Shown one piece after another: positions 1 through 9,840 of a stretch of DNA of 39,842 bases; position 1 is the first letter of the stretch, and every line of letters starts with the position of its first letter. The position numbers and the translations under genes are program-made. The notes below the pieces were generated by a model that was given only the letters and a program-made list of their open reading frames with translations, did not search any database and was not told the origin of the DNA. The DNA is from Nymphaea colorata (taxonomy: Eukaryota; Streptophyta; Magnoliopsida; Nymphaeales; Nymphaeaceae). The stretch is from assembly GCF_008831285.2 (NCBI RefSeq), contig NW_022204832.1:1-39842 (forward strand). The letters are read 5' to 3'.

Positions 1-153
1 CTACCCTTTTGTACAACCCAATAATTTCAAAAAATGAGCCGTCTATGAGGCCAATTGTAATTTTGTGTCTTTTTTCTTTGGGCTTAACAGGTTGGTGCAT
101 TGTTTAATCCATGTTTCATTTCCTATAAAACTACTTATTTCCTATAAAATTAC

Positions 154-870
154 TTGGGGGCGCCTATAAGCTCATCTCCCTCTCCCACTCGCCAGTGCGG
201 ACTACTATTTAAAATAAGAATAAAACATGTAATACCTATCTCTCTCTCTATCTCTATACATGAAAGAGAACTCAATTGGCATGGAGTTGTTTCTTCGTTT
301 CTTTCTTCCACCACATTTTCACTTTCGGTGGTAGACAAGTCAGAAAAGAGAGGAACCACCCTGTTGAATAGGAACCATTAGTTTACATGATATGACAGTT
401 CTATCATCGTTGATATTACAGTTCCAGACATGGTGGCAGAGACACAGACGTGGAGGTGGAATAAAAAGGCTCGAAGCAAAATACTTATGTGAAGTTGGAA
501 GATTGTGTTCCCATGGCAATATGGTGGCTATGGAAGAACATGAATTATGAATACCATGACAACAAGAAAAAACGAAATATGTTACATAAGAGGTAATTGA
601 CCGTCTTTTTATTATGATTCAACAAGTGCTAAATATGACTCTTCAAGCAGAAGAACGAGTTTCCACAACTTTTTGTCCTTTTTTATGTAGGAAGTCTCTC
701 ACATATATCATCGACTTCAACACAGATCAGCATCACCACAAAAGCATATAGAAGACTGATATGCTAATGAAACCACATCTGAAAGATGCCTTGGTTTGAT
801 CGACCAACTTCCCCATCCCTATTTTAATGCTATTCACGGTACCTACACCACGGTCCTTATAAAAGAGATA
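154..870 (+). repeat. Dispersed repeat module A, copy 1
   Basis: This stretch is closely similar, in the same orientation, to 23254-23930. Shared landmarks are the start near the Ttt-aaaATAAGAA tract, a CT-rich run, a segment reading ggcatggagttgtttc followed by a TTTCTTTCTTCCACCACA-like tract, and later segments on cytosolic-looking non-coding text such as the CCATGGCAATATGGTGGCTA block. A third, shorter copy is at 23970-24150. Short reading frames on both strands are interrupted and differ between copies, so I see no gene. The CT-rich leader could be an old 5' untranslated region, but that is a guess. It ends in a TA/CA microsatellite at about 889-926. Confidence 0.75.
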
Positions 871-888
871 GAAATGTCATTGAAAATT

Positions 889-926
889 ATATATTATATA
901 TATACATACACACACACACACACACG
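889..926. repeat. TA and CA microsatellite
   Basis: A short alternating TA tract is followed by about nine CA units. It separates repeat module A from the conserved segment at 930-1070. Several other modules in the window also end in such tracts. Confidence 0.9.
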
Positions 927-929
927 CAC

Positions 930-1073
930 TACTCCGGATGTGCTATACTAGTGCAGCTAGGGTGGAAGCGCTATGCCAGTTGCTGGACATTTGCCTCTAC
1001 TCACATGGGCATGGGCATTATCGGAAGCCGGATTTCAGTTTTCACTCAAACTGAAACTTGAATGATAACCTTA
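930..1073 (+). pseudogene. Degenerate coding-like segment, possibly glycosyltransferase N-terminus
   Basis: This segment recurs inverted at 29985-30153. Read in the frame ending in a TGA at 1062-1064 it gives AMPVAGHLPLLTWAWALSEAG-like text. The inverted copy gives CMPVEGHLALLKWAWALRKAG. A P-x-x-GH-x-x-LL-x-x-A-x-x-L-x-x-AG pattern resembles the start of plant UDP-glycosyltransferases, where a proline-rich strand is followed by a GH motif and a leucine-rich helix. The seen facts are the two copies and their preserved reading frame over about 20 codons. The family assignment is inference from a short motif and could be wrong. In-frame stops lie just upstream, so it is not functional. Confidence 0.3.
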
Positions 1074-1099
1074 CTTAGATTATCTTGCAATCGAGTTAT

Positions 1100-1760
1100 C
1101 ATGTTCTAAGTGTAACATATATAGTTTTTCCGTACCTAACATACATGTTCAAGTATAATAATGTAATTGGTCTGCATGCCCATCCGGCAGCCACTGCTTG
1201 TGATATCAAGTAGGTAATTTTTTCCTAGGAAACTGCCGAGGGAGCCCCTCGCTTTATTGAAATGTCAAATAAGTAATTAAATTAATAATTTAATCCACTG
1301 TCTATGTCACTAATTTCTAGACACCTCCTGACATTGTAACATTTTGTGAGGGGACCATGTTGTAAGAAGGGCAGTAGCGGAGCTAAGGGTGGGTCGGTGT
1401 GCACCATATTTACCCATACCAGTTAGTCAAAAATTATATTGTGATAAAGCTGGACTCAGTTCCAGTCACATCATAGTGCCCACATGGGCACTATCAAACT
1501 TAGGTCGGTGACTCAACCGATGTTCAGTCAAAAAATTTGGGTACTGCCACTAAATATGAGGTTGAGGTTACAAGTTGACGGGTTAGGGCGAGCTTATCCA
1601 TGTAGTGAGAAATCAATTTTCTCAAAGATCATGGCAACTTTCCTGCTTGGTGGGCCATTACAGATCCTTTGATGGGACTTTCATATGATCCGATCAGGTC
1701 GACTGAAAACTGGATTGGCCGGGTCATTCCTGAATATTCAAGGGATTCAAATAAAAGTCA
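1100..1760 (+). repeat. Dispersed repeat module B, copy 1
   Basis: It matches 19210-20180 in the same orientation. Shared landmarks include CCGGCAGCCACTGCTTGTG, a CGAGGGAGCCCC block, the text around TCTATGTCA with a following TAGACACC, and TGAATATTCAAG near the end. The 19-kb copy carries about 190 bp extra between 19545 and 19740, and part of that extra segment is also found at 39236-39360. So this copy probably lost it. A hAT-like element (1372-1552) is nested inside. No coding function is visible. Confidence 0.75.
1372..1552. mobile_element. hAT-like MITE nested in module B, copy 1
   Basis: The element begins CAGTAGCGGAGCTAAG and ends in tgccacta. This fits the CAGTGGCGGAGCC-type ends of non-autonomous plant hAT elements, though the ends have diverged. 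The left flank AAGAAGGG is the same 8-bp sequence that flanks both sides of the orthologous insertion at 19758-19916; the right flank here has decayed to AATATGAG. It contains no gene. The insertion came before duplication of module B, because both copies hold it at the same place. Confidence 0.7.
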
Positions 1761-1789
1761 AGAAGAATGAGGAGAGAAGGGTTGTGGAG

Positions 1790-1880
1790 GAGGAGAAACT
1801 GAACTTTAGCCACCAGCATTGTCATGGGATGTCGCTTGTTGATTTCTTCAATCGATGCTGCTTGAGTTTTCGACACTGAT
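1790..1880 (+). repeat. Short conserved segment shared with 18715-18800
   Basis: About 80 bases around CATTGTCATGGGATGTCGCT and TTGTTGATTTCTTCAATCGATGC match 18725-18785. In the second copy this segment lies before module B rather than after it, so module order has been shuffled. No gene is apparent. Confidence 0.65.
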
Positions 1881-1939
1881 GGTCAACGGCGAAGCTGCCA
1901 ATTGGTAACATATTTATTACATGATTAAGAAAAAACTTA

Positions 1940-2245
1940 GTACAATCAATTATCAGAAACTTCATTATTTTATCATCTAGCTAGTTCCACCTCCAACCAT
2001 GGTTAGTGGCAGCTAGAGTTAGGAATGTTGGACTTAGGGGCACTAATTTAAAAATCTCATACCTATAGGGTCACTGGTGCATATAAAGAAGCAAGTAGTT
2101 GAAAGCTTACGTAAAAATGAAAACAAAGAAATTTGATAGGACCATTTGGGCAACTGCCTACACCAGCCCACGTATGACTCCACCAAAGGCTCTAGCCCCA
2201 ATCTCAATTTTTTTTACTTCCATGCATTTCATGGTCCTCACAATC
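1940..2245 (+). repeat. Module D-like repeat, copy 1 (weak)
   Basis: The text around ATTATCAGAAACTTCATTATTTTATCATCTAGCTAG resembles the better copies at 20810-20930 and 30835-30960 and the short tail at 25880-25935. Similarity fades toward 2245. Nothing coding is seen. Confidence 0.5.
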
Positions 2246-3250
2246 AAAATAGGGTTCGTATAAAATTTTAAAATAAAATTTGAATTCACACTGATAAATG
2301 CACATTTAAAATAAATAGCGAACTAAGTAGATTACTTGTTTGATGATTGAATGCAGTGCGGAACCTTCAACAATATATATTTATTTGGGTAATAGTGAAA
2401 ATGAATCCATTCTATAGACCATTCGTTTCTAATAAATGTTTATAACAATCGGAATCAGAACCGAAACCCAAAACGAAACAACCTGCAGGCTGTTGGTAAG
2501 ATAAGTCAGTATACTATATTTAAAAAAAACAAGTGAAAAACAGAAAAGAAAAAATCTTAAAAGTATTTAAAGATAAATAAATAACAACATGAGGCAACAG
2601 CCACTGAATAAAACAGGTTTGCCAAACAATTCAAATTGACTTAAATTAATTCAGGCCAACTTTTATAAACACTGTTCTCCAATGCATGACATTTTGGTGG
2701 ACCTCATGCTTGTGGAGAAAACCCTTCTTTGTTACGGGTGAGCAGGAGTGAACCTGCCACCTGCATGCATGAGGGGCAGAAGCTCTACTCATCCCCTTTA
2801 CCCCAGGATCTAGAGAAACATCAAAACCAGGTGAATTTACGGTCACTCCCTTCAGTTTAGGAGTAGCTCCTGCCAACCTTTATGGTTCATGAGAATAATG
2901 CTCATGGTATTGGAACTGACTACCTGACTCTCACCAAACTCTTAACTTGACCAGTTATGATACTCTTCTCGGAGTAACCAGATCTCTTTGTTTGACCCTA
3001 TGAAAAAGAGTACATATAAGACTATTGAAGCTTACAACTTTCTGGAGGTAAAGTCTTTTGTGTAACCTGCGCTGAGACTTTTAAATTCTCTTAGATGGAA
3101 CTTGTTAAGAATAATATTCTGCTTTTATTTTATAAATATATAACTGCATTTCAATTAACAAAAAAATTAATCTTCTAATGAATTAAATGCTGAGCTGGTA
3201 CTATATGTTCCGAATTTTAGCTACACATGCACTCGTTTAATATTCTTCAG
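2246..3250. other. AT-rich intergenic stretch, nothing recognised
   Basis: I see no gene here. A short minus-strand frame at 2646-2876 has no recognisable motif. The sequence is AT-rich and unique within the window. Confidence 0.5.
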
Positions 3251-3253
3251 TGA

Positions 3254-3415
3254 TCCCAAAATCTGTTCCAAACATGTGTCAGCAAGAAAATATGTTGTTG
3301 TGTACTAAATCCATCCCATACATGTGTCAGGGACTCAAGAATATGTCACTGTGTAATAAAGCCATTTCAAACATGTGTAAGGGACTCAAAAATATGTTGC
3401 TAGCCAGTACACTGT
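3254..3415 (+). repeat. Tandem repeat of 48/51 bp, three units
   Basis: Three units are anchored by ACATGTGT at 3272, 3320 and 3371, giving periods of 48 and 51 bases. Both are multiples of three, and the size change is a clean 3-base difference. On the plus strand each unit reads as a short peptide of the type xNMCxGLKNMLLCxKAI, open from 3250 to 3453. This may be a repeat-bearing coding relic or a chance open frame in a minisatellite. No family is recognised. Confidence 0.7.
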
Positions 3416-3439
3416 GCAAGGTACAACAACCATCATTGT

Positions 3440-3971
3440 TGATGGAGGGTTAGCATTGTTAGTTGCAAAGTTAAAAGACGTTGTGAAGTTAAGCGACTTA
3501 TATAACCATCACAGAACACATTGTGTTATGGGACCAAAAATTCCATCGTCAAAGTTACAATAAGCTGTAGGCACATTCCATGGCCATTATGCTAACTTAA
3601 AGCAACTAATGTTGCAACAAACCCAACTAAGACACGATGGCCATTTTCATCGGTAATCGTTTGTGCAACGGGACTTGTGTTGGTAGAGTTTTGACCGTCG
3701 TGATTACTTATTAGCAACAGAATTGCCAGTATTAGCGACAGTCGAGTTAAAGCCATAGTTAGCGTTTATACTCGCTCAGACATATCTAAGTTAAGCTTTA
3801 AACTTAAACGGAGGGGAAAACATCTTTAAAACAAGATACATATATTTATTCAACATGAAAAAATAACACCATCAACCACATGACAATCAGGACATAAAAC
3901 ATAAGCAGCATCCAATGCTGCCAATTATAGACTAGTACAGAGAACCACATAGATCATCATGAAAGAAATAT

Positions 3972-3975
<4 letters not shown>
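3440..3975. other. Intergenic stretch with repeated AGCGAC/GCAAC words
   Basis: No gene is seen. The stretch holds several scattered words such as gcaac, agcgac and gttgc in both orientations, reminiscent of subterminal arrays of DNA transposons, but no terminal inverted repeat or target duplication was found. Confidence 0.35.

Positions 3976-3977
<2 letters not shown>

Positions 3978-4068
<91 letters not shown>
3978..4068. repeat. Long TA microsatellite
   Basis: About 90 bases of nearly pure TA, interrupted by AATAT slips. It lies immediately beyond the 3' end of the aspartic protease pseudogene at 4072. Confidence 0.95.
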
Positions 4069-4069
<1 letters not shown>

Positions 4070-5104
4070 CTTTAGCCCTGAGTACATTCAATTGGTGCAA
4101 AAGAAAGCAGCCCCTTCCCCAAATCATATTTCACATGCATGTTCTGCTGGAAAACATTCCCGAAAATGGCTAAGCTAGCCATCGCACTTCTATACATCCA
4201 AAAGATATTTGAAGGTGGCAACTTCAAGTCTGCATTGGTGGAATGAAAGGTCATCTCCAGCAATCCTTAATATGGATCACCAGTATTCTCTACATTATAA
4301 CACAAATAATCTTGGTTAGGATGATAGAATCTTTTATGGTTTGTGACATTAGCCACCGTGTTTGCCACTTGGTCATACACATCTTTGGCAAGATAGTCAG
4401 TGTGGTACCCGAGTCTATCATGATTGATCTAGCATATTCCAACCATGTTTCCGTCTGTGCACCTCCAAACTATATGTTGAGTCTGTTGTTCCCCACATTT
4501 ATGTAATATAGTGTGAGTGTATAGAAAGTGCCTTGAGCTGCATTTGCTTCAATTGGCGTCTGTTGAAGCTATTGGGTTCCGAAGAACTCTACCTCCTCAC
4601 AGAATTTGATCTACTCAATGACATTTTTTTTCTTGCTATGGAGAGGAAGACTGTAAGCAAATTTATGGTTAATAAAGAAGCTGATGTGACGAACAAGTGA
4701 AAGAGATCCTGGCCTGAGGCCAACAAGACTAGGATCTACAAGATTTTCGAAATCAACACTATTTTCTTTATGAATGCAACCAAAGGTGATTGTCGGAAGC
4801 TTGATGGTGCCATCAGTGCTATCCTCAAACCAAAATCTTTTGAGAGCAAGGGACCCTTCTACAACAGATCCATCACCATATGAGGACTTGTCATCACAAG
4901 CGGACCAGAAGCTAGTGGTGCATCTCAGGTTATGGTATGTGGAAAACTGAAGTGGCTTTAAAGTGGACTTCATTTGGCAGGTAAAGTTGTAGTAAGGAAC
5001 ACACAATGTCCACATGAGATTGCTGCCCGTATCGATGATGACACAGTAGGATTGGACTTCTAGTGATGCTCTAATGTAAAGCTGCATGAGAAACTCTCTA
5101 TATA

Positions 5105-5740
5105 TTGATGTATCAATGTCTTCTTTTTATAGCACATGAAGTTTCTGCTTCGATAACTCAAAACAACTGCCTACCAGCCTATTCTCTCATAGATTTAAGT
5201 ATATAGGTTGTATGGTGGGATTTGATAAGAAATAGTTGGACATACGGCCAACTTTCTTTTCTAAGATTTTGTCTTGTCATACAGGTGGAAATTTTCCAAA
5301 ACATTTCAACCAGGTTTGATTGCAGGATGTGAACGCTTGTCGGCAGTTTCATCTGTTTAGCGGACCCCAACACATTTCACAAGTTGACCAGATAGTCCTC
5401 CTCAACTCAATTAAACATGAAAACAAAGAGAATAATCGTAGCAATTGAATCTTGAAAGGACCCTTAGATAGCTGGACACAAGTTTCAATCAATTTTTGTT
5501 ACTTTTCACAAGATAGAGTTGCCAGATCAACTCGTTTCTAAACTTTTTATGACACAAGTTTCCATTTCTTTCTTACTTTCCATGCATCGAGTTCCACTGT
5601 GATAACCCAGACGAATGTTTCTAGGATCAATGGGCTTTAGTTCTAAACTTCTAAGTTACCAGGCATTTCCTTGAATTCTGGAATTTGGCAGATATTTCCA
5701 GATTTTAGCGGTCAGGCACTGGAATTAGTTCATCTGGTCA
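5105..5740. other. Probable insertion inside aspartic protease copy 1
   Basis: In copy 2 (37930-39003) the prodomain runs directly into the first catalytic-site region. In copy 1 about 640 bases separate them. Nepenthesin-type genes usually have no intron here, so I infer an insertion. It holds no recognisable gene. An inverted word pair (ctggaa/ttccag) lies near 5680-5703. Terminal repeats and target duplication could not be fixed. Confidence 0.45.
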
Positions 5741-6069
5741 GGCTTCATGAGAATACACGTGGATGGTCGTGTTCTTGGTGTTGGCATAACCTGAAGCCAA
5801 TCGGGAGCTCAACTTGAAGCGTAGAGCTGCCCTGCTCAGTGCATCGAACTGGAGTGGATGAAGGATCATAGAGATGAGAGAGAGGCAAGTCTTGGTGAAC
5901 GAGGTCTATCGAGAAGCCTGGATTTTTGGTTAACATTGACAGTGTTAGTGAAGATGTTGGTAGGAAAGTTTGATATTTCAACTGGGAGAAGTTACAGGAG
6001 GAGGATCATGAAGGAGGAGAGGAACGTGGTTATGGCAACTGTTAATCGTAGATCTACAAAGAAAAACTC

Positions 6070-6082
6070 CTTGTATTTATAA
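6070..6082 (-). promoter_or_regulatory. TATA-like box upstream of the protease pseudogene
   Basis: The minus strand reads CCTTTATAAATACAAGG just before the leader region of the protease relic. A matching TATAAATATC sits at the same place before copy 2 (about 39013-39022), so it looks like the inherited core promoter of the ancestral gene. Confidence 0.5.
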
Positions 6083-6639
6083 AGGAGATCATGAGGTAGG
6101 TTGTGACTAAGGGTTTGGATTTAAATACAAATGGTGGGGAAAAGAAGCACATGGTCAAAGTGAGTAGCGTGTGGATTGTTCCACATGTAACAGTTCTTGG
6201 TCAAGGAGAAGATGTGGTTATGACGTGAAGGAGCAGAGAAAGGGAACAACATGAACCCTAGGCTAGAGTTAGGAAAATGTTCATGAACATCACTTTATCG
6301 TGGGGCGGTGGAGGCTCTCAGCCATCCTTAGAGATGATGGATCATGAAAAGTCTCCTATTGATCAAGGATTCCAGTCAGTTCTATCAGCGCAATGATTTT
6401 GGGTGTCGGTGGTAAAGAGCGCTGGTGTTGTGGACCAAAATGAGTGGGAGGAGGAATTTGGATTACCAGATCTTGCAGTGTGTGAAATTGAGGGGAAGCA
6501 AATGATCAGACCTTTCAGATGGACTGCTATTGCAATTCTACTAGGCGGTAGCTCAAGATTTCATCTGGATTGGGTGGAAGTTTTTCACAATTTGTATCAG
6601 GTGAAAACAATTTTCACTCCTTTCTGACTCTTTTTGATC

Positions 6640-7010
6640 AAGGCTTCCTCATAGGAATATTTAGAGGAAGTTATGCAACCAAAAAGATGGCATGTTTGCG
6701 ATAGGTTTTTGCTCTCTAGCAAGTGGAAGTCAGGAATGCCGCTTCGACTTCAAGCTGCCACGAAAACCCCTCTAGGGATTCGTCTACCGAAGTTGCCTCT
6801 TTATATATGGAACTGAAAGGTGTTAGCTGGTGTCGTTAAGGTTATGGGTAGTTTTTTTGTAGATGCTGATGGCTTCACTTATGGGTTCGATTTGTATACT
6901 TGATGGTGATAAAGTTCTTGAATAAATGGTGGAAGATGAAACAAAAATTTGTTTCTGTACCTTATGTGGGGTTTCATTACATTCCACAAGAGATTGTCTC
7001 ACTCGTATGA
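6640..7010 (+). pseudogene. LINE ORF1 remnant: DUF4283 and CCHC zinc knuckle
   Basis: The plant L1 ORF1 protein binds the element RNA. Around 6685-6800 one frame reads KWHVCDRFLL, then KWKSGMPLRL, then ATKTPLGIRLPKLPLYIWN, matching the usual DUF4283 pattern of a PW-x-F strand, a W-P-G-F loop and the (W)IRLPxLPLxxW motif. A single knuckle, CTLCGVSLHSTRDC (C-x2-C-x4-H-x4-C), follows at about 6957-6998. Frames change between the two parts and stops intervene at 6816-6830 and around 6900. Confidence 0.75.
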
Positions 7011-7619
7011 AGGAGGGAAAAGTGAATACTAAACCCTCAAATGGATGTACTCAGGCCATTGTTGTTAATAGAAGGTGGAATCTAGGCTCTAAGCAATGCA
7101 AGCTATCTAATATTAAATGAAATCAATTTGTGCCCCAAGAAGAAAGCCACAGAAGTTGAGGAGGAATTTTTTCCTGGATTTGGCTGTTTGAACTCCACTA
7201 GGACTGTACTAATGGACTGAAAACAAAAAGATAAAAGGTCTTCCTCTCCTATGAATATTAGTTTGAACAAAAAAGAGCTCTCCATTCCAAAGAAGTTAAC
7301 AATTTTAAAAAGAAGGGTTGTGGGACAACATTTTTTAAGGCTACATAAAGTTCTGTCCTGAAAGAAAGGAAGTTGGCGCAACATGATCCTGACATGGATA
7401 TCCAAGGAGCAGAGGACTTCCATAACAAAGAGAATGTTCTCCTGTAGGAAAAGGAGCCTAGGAGGAGTTGCCAATTGCCATCAAATGAAGTTAATATTTG
7501 GAACCTAGAAAGATTTTGGCAATTGGGTGATATCAACTTGGGATCATTTTCATGTTTCGATATCATGTTGAATGCGGACAACTTCAAATCCTTTTGCAAT
7601 CACTATGAGGAGTTTTTTT

Positions 7620-8060
7620 TTTAATCTAATATTGATACGAATCTTAATGAGGCCATAATTGTGTGTAGTCAGAGACAGGCTGATTTTAGATTGACTAGTT
7701 GCAAATTTAATAAATTTTGGATGGATTGTTTGTTTACTCATAAAGCTTTCAATCTCAACTTTGATACAATAGGGGTGTATCTTCACCCTCACTCTAGAAT
7801 TTGCAAAGACCAATTGGTTATGCTAAATATCATTATTGACAATAAACAAATAGTATTATAATGAAAGATTTTAATTCAACTTATAAGGAGTCTGAAAAAT
7901 GGGCCCGCCCTGCTAGACAAGGTTGTTTAGCATTCAATTGATTCATTCAAGATGTTGGACTAAGAGAGATTGTGGACAGAAACAGAGCATTCACTTGAAC
8001 CAATCTCTGCACCCGACAGCACTGGTTCAAAGCAAATTAGATAGATTTTTGAGCAAGTTG
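7620..8060 (+). pseudogene. LINE endonuclease remnant
   Basis: The L1 endonuclease (exo_endo_phos family) nicks target DNA. At 7867-8053 the frame reads DFNSTYKESEK, then FIQDVGLREIVDRNRAFT, then TNL and a following ID-F stretch. This corresponds to the GDFN motif, the L-x-D-x-G-L-x-E-I region and the F-T-W-T-N ... L-D-R-F region near the enzyme's C-terminus. Three stop codons replace expected residues, including one where W of TWTN should be. The upstream part (7620-7860) is recognisable only weakly. Confidence 0.7.
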
Positions 8061-8489
8061 AAAATTGTGGGCAGCTTTTGGTAGAACCAAGAAGTTCTTT
8101 GGACCACTCAGCACTTCTCTTTTACATGTAAATTAAATATCTTTAAAACCGCATGCAAGAGAAGACGAAGATTTAAATAGTTCCTTTATTGAGAGTGTCA
8201 ACCTAGTTGTAAGGTCATTATTACAAGAGCATGGAGAGTGGAGTGTAGAGGATGTCCAGTGCTTAAACTTCTCGCAAAACAGAATAGAGTATGACCATGC
8301 CTAAGTAATTGGAGTAAGTATAGAACCAAGAAAGTTGATACCAGAATTAACGTACTTCAAAAGGATCTTATTGGAATTTATAAGAGGCAAGATATTGACT
8401 CTCATAGCTGGTCCACTTCTGAAAATCATATGAGATGTTTTCTTGCGGATGCTCTTAGAGATGAAGACATGTACTAAAAAAAGAAAGTA

Positions 8490-9840
8490 AGGGTATCATG
8501 GCTAAAAAAATGGGGATAATAACAGCAAATGTTTTCATGCTATGTTCAAGGAAGGTCCAAAAAAAATAGACTCTTGCACATGAAGACAGATGATGGGGAG
8601 TTTTATGAGGAGCATCCAATTCTTTCAGCATGTACTTCTCATTTTTAAAGATTTTTTACCCGTGACAACACAACAAGAATGATTATGGATCAGCTTGCTG
8701 TAGGTCACTGCATATTTATAAAAGAAAACTTAACGTTGTTAAGTCCCATTTCAGATGAGGAAGTGCAATAGCACAACTCAACAAGAATTATTATGGATCA
8801 GCTTGCTGTTGGTCACTGTGTATTTATAAAAGAAAACTTAACGTTCTTAAGTCCCATTTCAGATGAGGAAGTGCAATAGCTGTTATGGGTGCCAACTCCA
8901 ATAGCGCACCAGGTCTGAATGGGTTTCTGAAATCGTTTCGTCAAAAAAGTCGGGACACGTTAAGGACTAATATCACAGTTGCCACTAGAGATTTTTTTTT
9001 TAGAAAGGAACGCTTGTTAAGAAACTAGGCAGAAGTCATATAATCATAATTCTTAAATTTGATTCAGCTCTGCACATTTCCAATTTCAGACATATTGTTC
9101 TTGAGAATAGTGTACTGAAATTTATTTTCAGAATCATGGTTTCAAGAATGAAGAAGGCACTAAAGTGGGTCATTTCCAACATGCAAGGTGGTTTTTTGAA
9201 AGATAGAAACATCCACCAATGTCTTCTTCTTGTGCTTGAGATGGTATACACAATGTCTAAAGCTAGATCAACTACCTTATGTTGAAGATAGACCTATCAA
9301 AAGCAAATGACAGGGTCAATTGGACTTTCTTACAAGCTGCCATCTTGCATTTAGGATTTCATCCTATTTGGACTTAAAAAGTAATGACAGTAGTGACAAA
9401 TGATTTCTGTGCTCTTGTGATTAATGACCATCAAGGTGAATACTTTGGATCTTCTCATGGTCTTCAATAAGGTTACCTTTATCTTCATTTTTATTCCTCA
9501 TTGTCATGAAAATCTTTTCACATACATTGCAAGCTACAATTCAAAAAAGAATGATTGAAGTACTGCATATTGGAAGAGGCATAGAAGGAGTTTTTTCTAC
9601 AATGTATGCTGATGCCATCTTGATTTTCCTAAAAGCCTTCAAGAATGGCTTTCTTTATCTACAATTTTTTTTTTCTGTTTGAACTCCATGTTGGAATGAT
9701 GATTAACCTCAAAAATCAGTATTCTTCTTTTTCAATATGGGCCAAAGAAAGATTGCAAGTACTTGTAATCAGTTCGGTGAGAGCCTAGGACAGTTTCCCA
9801 CTCGATATTTGGGTCTCCCACCCAAGCCAACGAATTTGAG
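8490..9840 (+). pseudogene. LINE reverse transcriptase remnant
   Basis: RVT_1-type L1 reverse transcriptase. Landmarks in order: a GDNNSKxFHAMFK-like start at 8510-8555; SAPGLNGFLKSF (expected S-x-P-G-x-D-G-F) at about 8900-8940; GGFLKDRNIHQ at 9187-9220; a degraded DLSKAYDRVNW at about 9290-9325; YADAILIFLKA at 9605-9637; and FPTRYLGLPP at 9794-9823. The catalytic YADD has become YADA (9605-9616), so the second metal-binding Asp is lost. A 108-bp tandem duplication (8665-8880) sits inside and is absent from the related copy at 34.3-35.1 kb. Confidence 0.85.
8665..8880 (+). repeat. 108-bp tandem duplication inside LINE reverse transcriptase
   Basis: Two adjacent units, 8665-8772 and 8773-8880, share the text from acaacaagaat to gtgcaatagc with few differences. 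The period is exactly 108 bases, or 36 codons. The paralogous LINE at 34490-34600 has only one unit, so the duplication arose in this copy after the two separated. Confidence 0.9.

Larger units (their letters stand above)
4072..6095 (-). pseudogene. Nepenthesin-type aspartic protease pseudogene, copy 1
   Basis: Plant A1B (nepenthesin/CND41-like) aspartic proteases are secreted or vacuolar endopeptidases using two Asp-Thr/Ser-Gly motifs. Reading leftward, 6095-5745 holds a hydrophobic leader-like stretch, then prodomain text (GFSIDLVHQD, LYDPSSTP). After an unrelated gap of about 640 bases, 5099-4611 is open and carries IIDTGSNLMW (codons at 5019-5033), then YGDGS, ITFGC and a GLRPGSLSLV block. 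The second site IDSGTTLT is at 4404-4420, followed after a 1-base frame slip by LAKDVYDQVA. The tail (4263-4072) ends in FGNVFQQNMHVKYDLGKG and IECTQG. Both catalytic Asp residues survive, but at least two frame breaks and the insertion disable it. A TATAAATA box lies at about 6072-6080. Confidence 0.85.

Noticed and set aside
3440-3740. Possible CACTA transposon subterminal region
   Set aside because: AGCGAC and GCAAC words are suggestive, but no CACTA terminus, inverted end or 3-bp duplication could be found.
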